A model generated the notes under the pieces. The model was not told the origin of the DNA. It worked only from the letters and a program-made list of their open reading frames with translations, and searched no databases. Position numbers and translations under genes: made by a program. From positions 1 to 10,089 of the forward strand of contig JADFKA010000044.1 of the NCBI GenBank assembly GCA_022565135.1: a stretch of DNA of 10,089 nucleotides, given 5' to 3'. How positions within the stretch are numbered: the stretch's first letter is position 1; every line of letters begins with the position of its first letter. This document shows, piece after piece, positions 1 to 6,432 of this stretch. This DNA is from Pseudomonadota bacterium (GTDB lineage: Bacteria > Pseudomonadota > Gammaproteobacteria > Steroidobacterales > Woeseiaceae).

Positions 1-1394
1 AGCCGCTGAACGTGTGGGTAGTTGATGACGATCAGTCGGTTCGCTGGGTGCTCGAAAAGGCCCTGCGACAGGCCGACATGAGAGCAAGAAGTTTCGAGCG
101 TGCAGAACACTTACTCGATGCCATTCAGCATGAAACACCGGATGTTCTTATAACCGACATTCGCATGCCGGGCATGAGCGGCATCGCTTTGCTCGAGCGA
201 TTACAAGAGGCATCGCCAGGTCTTCCGATCATTGTCATCACGGCACATTCGGACCTGGAAAACGCGGTCGCTGCCTACAAGGGTGGCGCTTTTGAATACT
301 TGCCCAAGCCTTTCGATATTGATGAGGCAATTGACCTGGTAATCAAAGCAGCAAGGCAAAATGGCATTGCACCGTCCGGCGGCGAAACCGCTGTGAAAAA
401 ACTGCCTTCGTTAATCGGCAAGGCGCCCGCCATGCAGGAGGTCTACCGTTCGATCGGGCGACTGGCGGGCTCGAGCATGACGGTACTCATCACGGGCGAG
501 TCCGGCACGGGCAAGGAGCTTGTTGCGCGCGCATTGCACCAGCACAGTCCGCGTGCCGACAAACCGTTTGTTGCGCTTAACACGTCGGCGATTGCCTCGG
601 AGCTACTTGAATCCGAATTGTTTGGACACGAAAAAGGCGCGTTTACGGGCGCGGATGCGAAACGGATCGGGCGTTTCGAACAGGCTGACGGTGGCACATT
701 GTTTCTTGATGAAATCGGCGACATGTCGCCGGCACTGCAGACAAGGTTATTGCGCGTGTTGGCCGAGAGCGAGTTTTATCGGGTAGGCGGACAGGCATCG
801 GTCCGGGTCGATGTCCGTGTTATTGCAGCAACCAATCAGGACCTGGCCAGGGCAGTCAAAGAATCGCGATTTCGCGAAGACCTTTACCACCGCCTGAACG
901 TCATTCGTATCAACACACCCCCGCTGCGGCAGCGCCGGTCGGACATTCCGATGTTGTTAAGACATTATTTTACCGAAGCGGCCAAGGAGCTTGAGTCGTC
1001 CACCAAAATGGTGGACGCTGAGGCACTCGACATATTGCAGACATTTGACTGGCCGGGAAATGTTCGACAGCTGGTTAATGCGACCCGGCGGCTGACAGTT
1101 GCCGCGCCGGGCAGCGTTATAACATTGCGCGACATTCCAGGCGACCTGGGCGGGCGTCAGACATCGCAACGCGCAGCGCAGGAATGGACCCGCAGCCTTG
1201 GAGCATGGGCGCAGCGGCAACTGGACTCGACAGACAACACAACGCTATTGGCGAGCGCGCTTCCCGAGTTTGAGAAAACCCTTATTCAGAGCGCACTGCA
1301 GCAGACGCACGGACACCGACAGGAAGCGGCCAGGCTGCTGGGCTGGGGCCGCAACACGCTGACGCGCAAGATGAAGGCGCTAAACCTCGATTGA
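1..1394 (+). CDS. glnG: Nitrogen regulation response regulator NtrC (NR(I)), 5' end just outside the window
   Basis: Sigma-54-dependent transcription activator that, once phosphorylated by NtrB, turns on glnA and other nitrogen-scavenging genes. Counting from the GTG at 12, the receiver domain spans about residues 1-115, with acidic residues DDD (5-7), phospho-acceptor D49 in TDIRMPG, and K99 in LPKP. The AAA+ domain follows at about 133-375: Walker A GESGTGKE (162-169), the sigma-54-contacting GAFTGA loop (209-214), Walker B in TLFLDEIGD (229-237), and WPGNVRQL (347-354). A Fis-type helix-turn-helix ends the protein (about 432-457, HRQEAARLLGWGRNTL). D49 corresponds to Asp54 of E. coli NtrC, so about five residues are missing. 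The frame is open upstream through P-L-N, so the GTG at 12 is probably an internal Val and the real start lies just left of the window. One oddity is RQLVN where the family usually has RQLEN. The usual upstream partner ntrB/glnL would lie outside the window. Confidence 0.96.
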   Translation, partial: PLNVWVVDDDQSVRWVLEKALRQADMRARSFERAEHLLDAIQHETPDVLITDIRMPGMSGIALLERLQEASPGLPIIVITAHSDLENAVAAYKGGAFEYLPKPFDIDEAIDLVIKAARQNGIAPSGGETAVKKLPSLIGKAPAMQEVYRSIGRLAGSSMTVLITGESGTGKELVARALHQHSPRADKPFVALNTSAIASELLESELFGHEKGAFTGADAKRIGRFEQADGGTLFLDEIGDMSPALQTRLLRVLAESEFYRVGGQASVRVDVRVIAATNQDLARAVKESRFREDLYHRLNVIRINTPPLRQRRSDIPMLLRHYFTEAAKELESSTKMVDAEALDILQTFDWPGNVRQLVNATRRLTVAAPGSVITLRDIPGDLGGRQTSQRAAQEWTRSLGAWAQRQLDSTDNTTLLASALPEFEKTLIQSALQQTHGHRQEAARLLGWGRNTLTRKMKALNLD

Positions 1395-1450
1395 CCTAGA
1401 AGCCCGCCATGGCTTACACACGGCCGGCAGTCCGGACATTCCTTGCCGGA

Positions 1451-1641
1451 ATGGCTCGCTGCGCTGCGCTTTATTTCCGGCAAAGAACATCCCTCCTGCC
1501 GACCCAACGAAGATCGGAGGGCTGCTTCGACGTTGCAGTGATCGAAAGGGACACCGATACCGCACCCCCGTCGACCACTGTGGTGCAGCACCGTGGGCGG
1601 GACGTTCTTCGACCGAAGTAAAGCGCAGCGAAGCGAGCCAT
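1451..1641. repeat. 191-bp imperfect inverted-repeat element (MITE-like or long hairpin), non-coding
   Basis: The 309-bp spacer 1395-1703 holds no credible gene. Its main structure is a long inverted repeat. The left arm starts at 1451 (ATGGCTCGCTGCGCTGCGCT). The right arm ends at 1641 and, read on the minus strand, starts ATGGCTCGCTTCGCTGCGCT. By hand alignment 34 of the outer 40 positions match, and 40 of 50 overall. The centre (about 1501-1590) includes a perfect odd palindrome, ACCAC-T-GTGGT, at 1574-1584. Short ORFs on the two strands translate to near-identical peptides (MARCAALYF and MARFAALYF), as inverted arms predict, so I treat them as repeat by-products and not genes. No flanking target duplication and no transposase are visible. 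It could be a non-autonomous mobile element, a REP/BIME-type palindromic unit or a structured 3' region of the flanking transcripts. I see no second copy in the window. Confidence 0.7.
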
Positions 1642-1685
1642 GAGGGAGAGGAGCATCCCGTTCGCGGTGCTGATTTAGTCTGTTT

Positions 1686-1702
1686 CGCCCGCACGACGGG
1701 CG
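1686..1702. terminator. GC-rich hairpin directly after the pyrD stop codon
   Basis: CGCCCG (1686-1691), a 5-nt loop (1692-1696) and CGGGCG (1697-1702) form a perfect 6-bp GC stem that begins one base past the pyrD stop codon (minus strand, 1704-1706). On the minus strand it is followed by AAACAG, not a U tract. It may therefore be a weak or factor-assisted terminator, or only a 3' stabilising hairpin. Being symmetric, it could also act on transcripts arriving from ntrC. Confidence 0.4.
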
Positions 1703-1703
1703 G

Positions 1704-2654
1704 TTACTGAGCCATCGATCCGACAAGCTCTGCAATAGAAGCCATGTCGTGCCGCTCCAGATAAGCTGCGATGCCGGCATTGATTTCGGGACACACCAAC
1801 GGTTCATAAAAGAGCGCAGTGCCGACGCCGACCGTTGCAGCCCCTGCAATCATGAATTCGATAGCGTCATCGGGCGTCGTGATGCCGCCCTGCCCAATGA
1901 TCGGAATATTGTGTGGTTTGGACACTTCATGAACCTGCAAAGTCATGAGTAACGCAATCGGTTTGATCGCGGGTCCCGACAGGCCACCGCGCACATTGCC
2001 TAGCACGGGCGTGCGTTGCTCGATATCTATCGCCATAGCCATGACCGTATTAATCACCGCGAACGCGTCGGACCCGGCCTCGATGCACAGACGTGCGTTT
2101 TCGCGTATGTCTGTCTGATTGGGCGACAACTTGGTGATGATCGGCTTGTTCGTCTGTGCGCGACAAGCTGCGACGACCCGCGCAGACATTTCGGGGACAT
2201 TGCCAAAATGCACGCCTCCCTCGGAGATGTTCGGGCAGGAAATATTGATTTCGATGGCGTCGATTGGTGAGTCATCGAAGCGCCTGGTAATGGCTGCGTA
2301 GTCATCGATCGTTGAGCCGCAAATATTGGCAATAAAACGGGTTTCACTGAAGTCGAGTCCGGGGAGGATTTCGTCAATAACTTTATCAACGCCAGGATTT
2401 TGCAAGCCGATAGCGTTGAGCATGCCCAACGGGGTTTCACACATACGACGTGGACGATGCCCGAGTCTGGGCTCCAGGGTGGTGCCCTTGAGCACGACGG
2501 CGCCGACGTCGCTATTCGAGAAACCCTCGACGCGAGTGTATTCCTCGCCAAAACCGACGCAGCCTGATAACAACACGATGGGTGACGTCAGCGACAGGCC
2601 GCAAAAGTCTACGTGCAGCGGATTTGTTTGTGAACCAGACATCGGATAGTGCAT
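1704..2654 (-). CDS. pyrD: Dihydroorotate dehydrogenase, class 1B catalytic subunit (PyrDB type)
   Basis: Flavoprotein of de novo pyrimidine synthesis, oxidising dihydroorotate to orotate with FMN in the cytosol. At 316 residues it has the usual length. Landmarks are KGTTLEPR (56-63), the phosphate- and substrate-loop sequence MLNAIGLQNPG (78-88), NISCPN with the catalytic base Cys140 (137-142; class 2 enzymes have Ser here), a GGVHFG stretch typical of class 1B (146-151), TKLSPN (174-179), INT (201-203), GGLSGPAIKP (223-232) and IIGQGGI (252-258). It lacks the N-terminal membrane helix of the class 2 enzymes normal in Gammaproteobacteria. Class 1B enzymes usually pair with the FAD/[2Fe-2S] subunit PyrK to reduce NAD+, but no pyrK is in the window. 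A second in-frame ATG at 2642 (MSGSQTNPL) is an equally good start. Neither has a clear ribosome binding site. Confidence 0.9.
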   Translation of the reverse strand: MHYPMSGSQTNPLHVDFCGLSLTSPIVLLSGCVGFGEEYTRVEGFSNSDVGAVVLKGTTLEPRLGHRPRRMCETPLGMLNAIGLQNPGVDKVIDEILPGLDFSETRFIANICGSTIDDYAAITRRFDDSPIDAIEINISCPNISEGGVHFGNVPEMSARVVAACRAQTNKPIITKLSPNQTDIRENARLCIEAGSDAFAVINTVMAMAIDIEQRTPVLGNVRGGLSGPAIKPIALLMTLQVHEVSKPHNIPIIGQGGITTPDDAIEFMIAGAATVGVGTALFYEPLVCPEINAGIAAYLERHDMASIAELVGSMAQ

Positions 2655-2672
2655 TTTACGTCAATTCAATTA

Positions 2673-2732
2673 AGGACCCACTGATTTATTCTGGACGCAA
2701 GACGCGAGTTCATGAATAGATCAGCGGGTCCT
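2673..2732. repeat. 19-bp inverted repeat in the divergent pyrD/trmL spacer
   Basis: The left arm AGGACCCACTGATTTATTC (2673-2691) and right arm GAATAGATCAGCGGGTCCT (2714-2732) are reverse complements at 17 of 19 positions, separated by 22 nt (2692-2713). The loop contains a direct GACGC repeat (2695-2699 and 2701-2705) and, at its right edge, the palindrome TTCATGAA (2709-2716). It fills most of the 94-bp space between the divergent starts of pyrD and trmL and ends 16 bp before the trmL ATG. It could be a paired operator, an RNA hairpin at the 5' end of either transcript, or a REP-like element. The sequence alone does not decide. Confidence 0.65.
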
Positions 2733-2748
2733 CAAGTAAACTGTCTCC

Positions 2749-3213
2749 ATGTTCAGCCTGATTCTTTATGAGCCGGAAATACCGCCCAATACTGGCAATG
2801 TCATTCGTCTGTGTGCGAATACTGGTGTTGCGCTGCACCTGATCGAGCCGCTCGGTTTTGAACTCGACGAACCACGGCTCAGACGCGCCGGGCTCGACTA
2901 TCGCGAATTTGCCAGCGTCGCAACGTACGTGTCGCTGCAACAATGTCTGCGCGAACTTGGCGCGCCACGTGTATTCGCTTTGAGCACGCGCGGCAGGATT
3001 CGACACGACGTACCTCGTTACGAGAAAAACGACGTTTTTCTCCTGGGTCCGGAAACGCGCGGACTGCCAGTCGAGGTACTTGAATCGCTACCACCCGAAC
3101 AGCGACTCAGGCTGCCAATGCGCGATGGCAGCCGCAGCCTCAACCTGTCGAACACGGCTGCCGTTATTATCTACGAAGCGTGGCGCCAGCTCGACTTCGA
3201 AGGCGGGACCTGA
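2749..3213 (+). CDS. trmL: tRNA (cytidine(34)-2'-O)-methyltransferase TrmL
   Basis: SPOUT-family enzyme that 2'-O-methylates the wobble base (C34 or cmnm5U34) of tRNA-Leu isoacceptors using S-adenosylmethionine. At 154 residues it matches the single-domain family length, with no added RNA-binding domain. The N-terminal NTGNVIRLCANTG (about 15-27), the SAM-binding knot segment LGPETRGLP (about 93-101) and the C-terminal SRSLNLSNTAAVIIYEAW (about 125-142) are diagnostic. The ATG at 2749 starts directly in the conserved MFSLILYEPEIPPNTGN sequence, so the start is secure although no clear ribosome binding site precedes it. trmL also lies close to gpsA and secB in E. coli, so this neighbourhood is conserved. 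It diverges from pyrD and converges on the FAD oxidoreductase, sharing no spacer with the latter. Confidence 0.95.
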   Translation: MFSLILYEPEIPPNTGNVIRLCANTGVALHLIEPLGFELDEPRLRRAGLDYREFASVATYVSLQQCLRELGAPRVFALSTRGRIRHDVPRYEKNDVFLLGPETRGLPVEVLESLPPEQRLRLPMRDGSRSLNLSNTAAVIIYEAWRQLDFEGGT

Positions 3214-4698
3214 TCATGCCGGCTCGATGTTGCTGTTGAGCTGGAACAGATTGCCCGGATCGTACTGGGCCTTGACTTCACGCAGTCGTCCGTAAGCCGG
3301 ACCATAATTGCCAGCGCTCTCGAAGCCGTCGGTATCGATGTTGGTGTAATAACCGCCCGTAAACGGATCGAGCTTGCGGTATACCTCACGTGTTGCCGCG
3401 ATGACTTCCGCGTCTTGTTCCGGGTCCATCCAGCCGCTGACGATGACGAGCATTAATTCGGCGTTGCGGTGCGGGAACGCCGTATCCAGTTCGCCGACAC
3501 GTTTAACCGCGGCGCCGGCAACGTGATTGGTGATAAATACGCGTGGGTCCGGGATGTAAGCGTCGAGCATTGCGTCGATCAGCCCCTGCGTGACTTCTTT
3601 GATCATGGCGCTCTTGGCGTAAGAACGAACGCCGTGAGCAAATCCGGCATCGTCCTGAGTTTGCGTAATCATATAGTCCTGCACCTTGACGCCATCGTCC
3701 ATCGGTGTGCCGATCTTGCGCAGCGGCTCGAGTTCTTTCTCGCCCGCTGCCGGGTCGCCGTTGTAGACGACGGTCATCACCACAATGCCGGTACCATCGG
3801 GCATGGTCATCAACGTCGGTCCGACGTACATCGCATCGGAAAGACCTGCAGACCACTCGCCGTAGAATTCGAGCACGTCTCGTGCCTGCTCAATTGGCCA
3901 GACAATGTTGCCGGACAGAATCTGGCGTTCGAACGGATGCAGCTGATACTCGAACTCGGTAACGACGCCGAAGTTACCGCCACCGCCGCGAATGGCCCAG
4001 AACAGATCAGCATCGTGTTCGCTGCTTACGCGGCGTATCTGGCCATCGGCGGTTATGATTTCGGCGGACCTGACATTGTCGACCGCCAGTCCGTACTTGC
4101 GGTTCAGACGACCGAATCCGCCGCCGAGCGTGAAGCCACCAACGCCGGTGTGCGAAACAACACCAGCCGTGGTCACGAGACCGTGTTCCAGAGAGGCCGT
4201 GTCCAGGGTACTCAGCAGTGCACCACCCTGGGCGTGTGCGCGCTGTGTCTCGGGATTGACGGTAACGGAGTTCATCTGCGAGAGGTCAATCATCAGCCCA
4301 TCATCGCAGATGGATTTGCCAGGCCAGCTATGACCGCCGCCGCGAACGGCAACGAGCAACTCTCGTTCACGCGCGAAAGTTACTGCCTGACTGACATCGG
4401 CGGCGCTCAGGCATCGGGCAATCAGTGCCGGCCGTTTGTCGTGCATGCCATTCCAGATCGTGCGAGCTCCGTCATACAGGTCATGACCCGATAGCAGCAC
4501 CGGCCCCGTCATGCTCTCGCCGAGCTCTTTGATCGCGGCGCGCTCGAGTTCGATTTCAGCGCCGCTAAGGGAAATGCCACGGATGCTCGTAACAGCTTCT
4601 GTCGCAACGGGGACCGAGCGGTCACAACCTGGCAGGAATGGAATTGCAGCGGCTACGCCTGCTGCAATTGTCGTGCGGCAGAATTGACGTCTGTTCAT
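3214..4698 (-). CDS. Tat-exported FAD-linked oxidoreductase (PCMH domain plus BBE C-terminus), probable lipoprotein
   Basis: Secreted flavin oxidase of the berberine-bridge/6-hydroxynicotine oxidase type; the substrate cannot be told from sequence. It has 494 residues. The N-terminus MNRRQFCRTT carries a twin-arginine motif, followed by a hydrophobic stretch (11-22) and LPGC (22-25), a plausible lipobox with Asp at +2. The FAD-binding PCMH domain runs about 88-255. RGGGHS (119-124) contains His123, the residue that carries 8-alpha-histidyl FAD in relatives. The loop bearing a second, cysteinyl FAD link in bicovalent members reads GVVSHTGVGG (179-188) with no Cys, so single attachment is likely. 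The C-terminal BBE segment (YGRLREVKAQYDPGNLF) closes the fold. AGGGG at 4707-4711 lies about 8 nt from the ATG and supports this start. It looks like an accessory gene set between core genes. Export with bound cofactor fits a Tat signal. Confidence 0.9.
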   Translation of the reverse strand: MNRRQFCRTTIAAGVAAAIPFLPGCDRSVPVATEAVTSIRGISLSGAEIELERAAIKELGESMTGPVLLSGHDLYDGARTIWNGMHDKRPALIARCLSAADVSQAVTFARERELLVAVRGGGHSWPGKSICDDGLMIDLSQMNSVTVNPETQRAHAQGGALLSTLDTASLEHGLVTTAGVVSHTGVGGFTLGGGFGRLNRKYGLAVDNVRSAEIITADGQIRRVSSEHDADLFWAIRGGGGNFGVVTEFEYQLHPFERQILSGNIVWPIEQARDVLEFYGEWSAGLSDAMYVGPTLMTMPDGTGIVVMTVVYNGDPAAGEKELEPLRKIGTPMDDGVKVQDYMITQTQDDAGFAHGVRSYAKSAMIKEVTQGLIDAMLDAYIPDPRVFITNHVAGAAVKRVGELDTAFPHRNAELMLVIVSGWMDPEQDAEVIAATREVYRKLDPFTGGYYTNIDTDGFESAGNYGPAYGRLREVKAQYDPGNLFQLNSNIEPA

Positions 4699-4823
4699 GA
4701 GATATTCCCCTAATTTTTTTTTGGTTTTATTGTGTATTCGTATATGTTTGATTTTAGACTAAGTGACGGAAAACACCAGCGTGGAGAATTTTTTGATCGC
4801 TGCGTCGCGAACGGTATTGCAGT
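4699..4823. other. AT-rich spacer between gpsA and the FAD oxidoreductase
   Basis: This 125-bp stretch is clearly more AT-rich than its surroundings, with a run of nine T at 4714-4722 and TA-rich sequence to about 4760. On the minus strand it lies between the gpsA stop and the FAD oxidoreductase ATG, so it should hold the latter's promoter and ribosome binding site (AGGGG, 4707-4711). Several weak -10-like hexamers (TATACG, TAAAAT) are present but none has a good -35 partner, so I name no promoter. No U-tract terminator for gpsA is visible on the minus strand. Confidence 0.4.
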
Positions 4824-5837
4824 TCAGTGCTCCGTCGTGAGCTCACGGCTCATCAGCGCCCCTACAGCTTCAAGTAGTGGCGCATCTTCATACAAAATTC
4901 GATAGATCTGGTGGCAAATCGGCATCTCGATGCCGAGTTCTTCTGCGACCTCGTTGACGGCTTCGGCCGCCATGACGCCTTCGACAACCTGTTGAATCTC
5001 TTGCTGCGCGTCAGCAACGGTCTTGCCATCTGCGAGCGCGAGACCCATGCGTCGATTGCGTGACAAGTTGTCAGTACAGGTCAGGACAAGGTCGCCCATG
5101 CCGGCGAGACCCATGAAGGTTTCTTGCTTCGCACCCAGCGCCACGCCGAGACGTGTCATTTCGACGAGACCCCGGGTAATCAACGCAATGCGCGAATTTG
5201 CGCCGAAGCCGAGGCCATCGGACATGCCGGCGCCAATGGCCAGCACATTCTTCACGGCACCACCAACCTCCACACCGATAATGTCGTCCGACGTATATGC
5301 GCGGAAACTTTTACCCGACAGCGACCTTGCGAGATCCTGCGCAAAATCATTGTCGTTCGCGGCAATCGTCATTGCGGTCGGCAATTGCTCCCCAACCTCC
5401 TGCGCAAAGGTTGGCCCCGACAGGACCGCGACCGGGCGCGTCGCACCAAGTTCTTCGGCGGCGACCTGGTGTGGTAGCTTGCCCGAATGTAATTCGAAGC
5501 CCTTGGTCGCCCAACAGACGCGTGAGTCGTCCGCCAGTAGCGGGCGAATAGCAATCAGGGTATCGCGCAGACCATGACTTGGGACCGCAATGAGAACATC
5601 GCGAACACCCAACAAGCACTCTGACAGATCGGGCTGAGCAGCCAGCGTTTCCGGAAAAGCCACGCCGGGTAAATAACGAGCGTTGACTCGATCACGCGCG
5701 ATCGACTCCAGTTGATCGCGATCGCGGCCCCAAAGCCGGACCTCACATCCGCAGCGTGCAAACTGCAGGGCCAGCGCCGTTCCCCAGGAACCTGCGCCGA
5801 CGACCGCAATTTTCTGTGCGGGGGGTGTGCTTATCAG
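4824..5837 (-). CDS. gpsA: Glycerol-3-phosphate dehydrogenase [NAD(P)+], non-canonical start codon
   Basis: Cytosolic enzyme reducing dihydroxyacetone phosphate to sn-glycerol 3-phosphate, the backbone precursor of phospholipids. Read from a CTG at 5837, the protein has 337 residues, normal for the family. The Rossmann dinucleotide loop is GAGSWG (14-19). Catalytic-region lysines are in WATKGF (Lys112) and VGGAVKN (Lys196), followed by FGANSRIALITRGL with the substrate-binding NSR. The first ATG, GTG or TTG in this frame is a GTG at 5663, which would remove the whole GAGSWG strand and cannot be right. The frame is closed by a stop at 5859-5861, and only CTC, CTG (5835-5837) and ATA (5832-5834) codons lie between that and the conserved start region. 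CTG overlaps the secB stop as CTGA, with GGAG 5 nt upstream, the same geometry as a usual ATGA coupling. ATA, with MSTPPAQKIAVVG following, is the alternative. Third gene of the rhodanese–secB–gpsA operon. Confidence 0.92.
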   Translation of the reverse strand: MISTPPAQKIAVVGAGSWGTALALQFARCGCEVRLWGRDRDQLESIARDRVNARYLPGVAFPETLAAQPDLSECLLGVRDVLIAVPSHGLRDTLIAIRPLLADDSRVCWATKGFELHSGKLPHQVAAEELGATRPVAVLSGPTFAQEVGEQLPTAMTIAANDNDFAQDLARSLSGKSFRAYTSDDIIGVEVGGAVKNVLAIGAGMSDGLGFGANSRIALITRGLVEMTRLGVALGAKQETFMGLAGMGDLVLTCTDNLSRNRRMGLALADGKTVADAQQEIQQVVEGVMAAEAVNEVAEELGIEMPICHQIYRILYEDAPLLEAVGALMSRELTTEH

Positions 5838-6352
5838 TGCTTCTCCGCCAGGGAGGCCTCAATCTGTTGCGCTTTGGACTGCATATACAGCGCGTCAAAG
5901 TTTATAGGCTGCAACACAAACTCGGGAAAGCCGCCCTTCTGGATGATGGACGCAATTGACTCGCGGGCATACGGAAAAAGAATATTCGGGCAAAAGCTAC
6001 CGATGATTGCGCCTTGTTCATCCTCGGTATAGCCTGCTACGTCGAACAAACCTGCCTGATGCAATTCGACGAGGAAAATAGTCTCGTCATCTTCTTTGGC
6101 GTCAACGGTAATAGTCAATACGACTTCGTGCAGATTGTCATCGATCTGATTGTGGCTGCTGCGCAAATTCAGGTTGGTTTTCGGCGACCACTCGCCAGAA
6201 TTGAAAATTGCGGGAGCCTTGGGTGATTCGAATGAGAAATCCTTCACGTAGATTTTCACAATAGAGATGCGCTTTTGATTTTCGTCTGCAGCTTCGCCTC
6301 GTTTTTCGGCTTGCATCTCGCCTTTTTTCTCGTCTTTTTTCTTGTCTGCCAT
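5834..6352 (-). CDS. secB: Protein-export chaperone SecB
   Basis: Homotetrameric cytosolic chaperone that keeps precursor proteins unfolded and delivers them to SecA. The 172-residue protein has the SecB core from about residue 28: ISIVKIYVKDFSFESPKAP, then NLHEVVLTITVDAK (73-86), the FLVELHQAGLF strand (93-103), CPNILFPYARE (121-131) and GGFPEFVLQPINFDALY (140-156). It is longer than the 155-residue E. coli protein because of a highly charged Lys/Glu-rich N-terminal extension (residues 3-25, beginning ADKKKDEKKGE). The ATG at 6352 is preceded by a modest GGGA, and the next in-frame Met (residue 13) also lies before the core, so the extension length is not certain. The stop codon overlaps the presumed gpsA CTG start. 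grxC, which usually sits beside secB, is absent here. Confidence 0.97.
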   Translation of the reverse strand: MADKKKDEKKGEMQAEKRGEAADENQKRISIVKIYVKDFSFESPKAPAIFNSGEWSPKTNLNLRSSHNQIDDNLHEVVLTITVDAKEDDETIFLVELHQAGLFDVAGYTEDEQGAIIGSFCPNILFPYARESIASIIQKGGFPEFVLQPINFDALYMQSKAQQIEASLAEKH

Positions 6353-6432
6353 ATTGAATTCCCGGGTTCAAAAAAATACTCGACGAACAAGATGTCGGCG
6401 AGATCGTGTGTAGTTTGAAATGGCGCAGATAG

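Noticed and set aside
1424..1450. Possible ntrC terminator hairpin (CCGGCA…TGCCGG, or TCCGG…CCGGA)
   Set aside because: Two mutually exclusive stems of 5-6 bp with long loops and no T run after them; not convincing as a terminator.
1409..1621. 70-codon plus-strand ORF and a 61-codon minus-strand ORF in the ntrC–pyrD spacer
   Set aside because: Their similar peptides (MARCAALYF and MARFAALYF) come from the two arms of one inverted repeat, neither resembles a known protein, and they overlap on opposite strands.
1451..1641. Integron attC site, CRISPR array or phage attachment site
   Set aside because: No R' GTTRRRY or R'' core pairs, no regularly spaced repeats, and no integrase, cas or tRNA gene nearby.
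3469..4494. 341-codon plus-strand ORF opposite the FAD oxidoreductase
   Set aside because: It is a long antisense shadow of a gene with clear PCMH/BBE motifs; its translation shows no domain and no ribosome binding site.
4824..5663. gpsA starting at the internal GTG (279 residues)
   Set aside because: It would remove the GAGSWG nucleotide-binding region that is clearly encoded and intact just upstream in the same frame.
6365..6405. Terminator-like T7 run between rhodanese and secB on the minus strand
   Set aside because: The only stem before it is about 4 bp (CGAC/GTCG) with a 9-nt loop, too weak, and the genes look co-transcribed.
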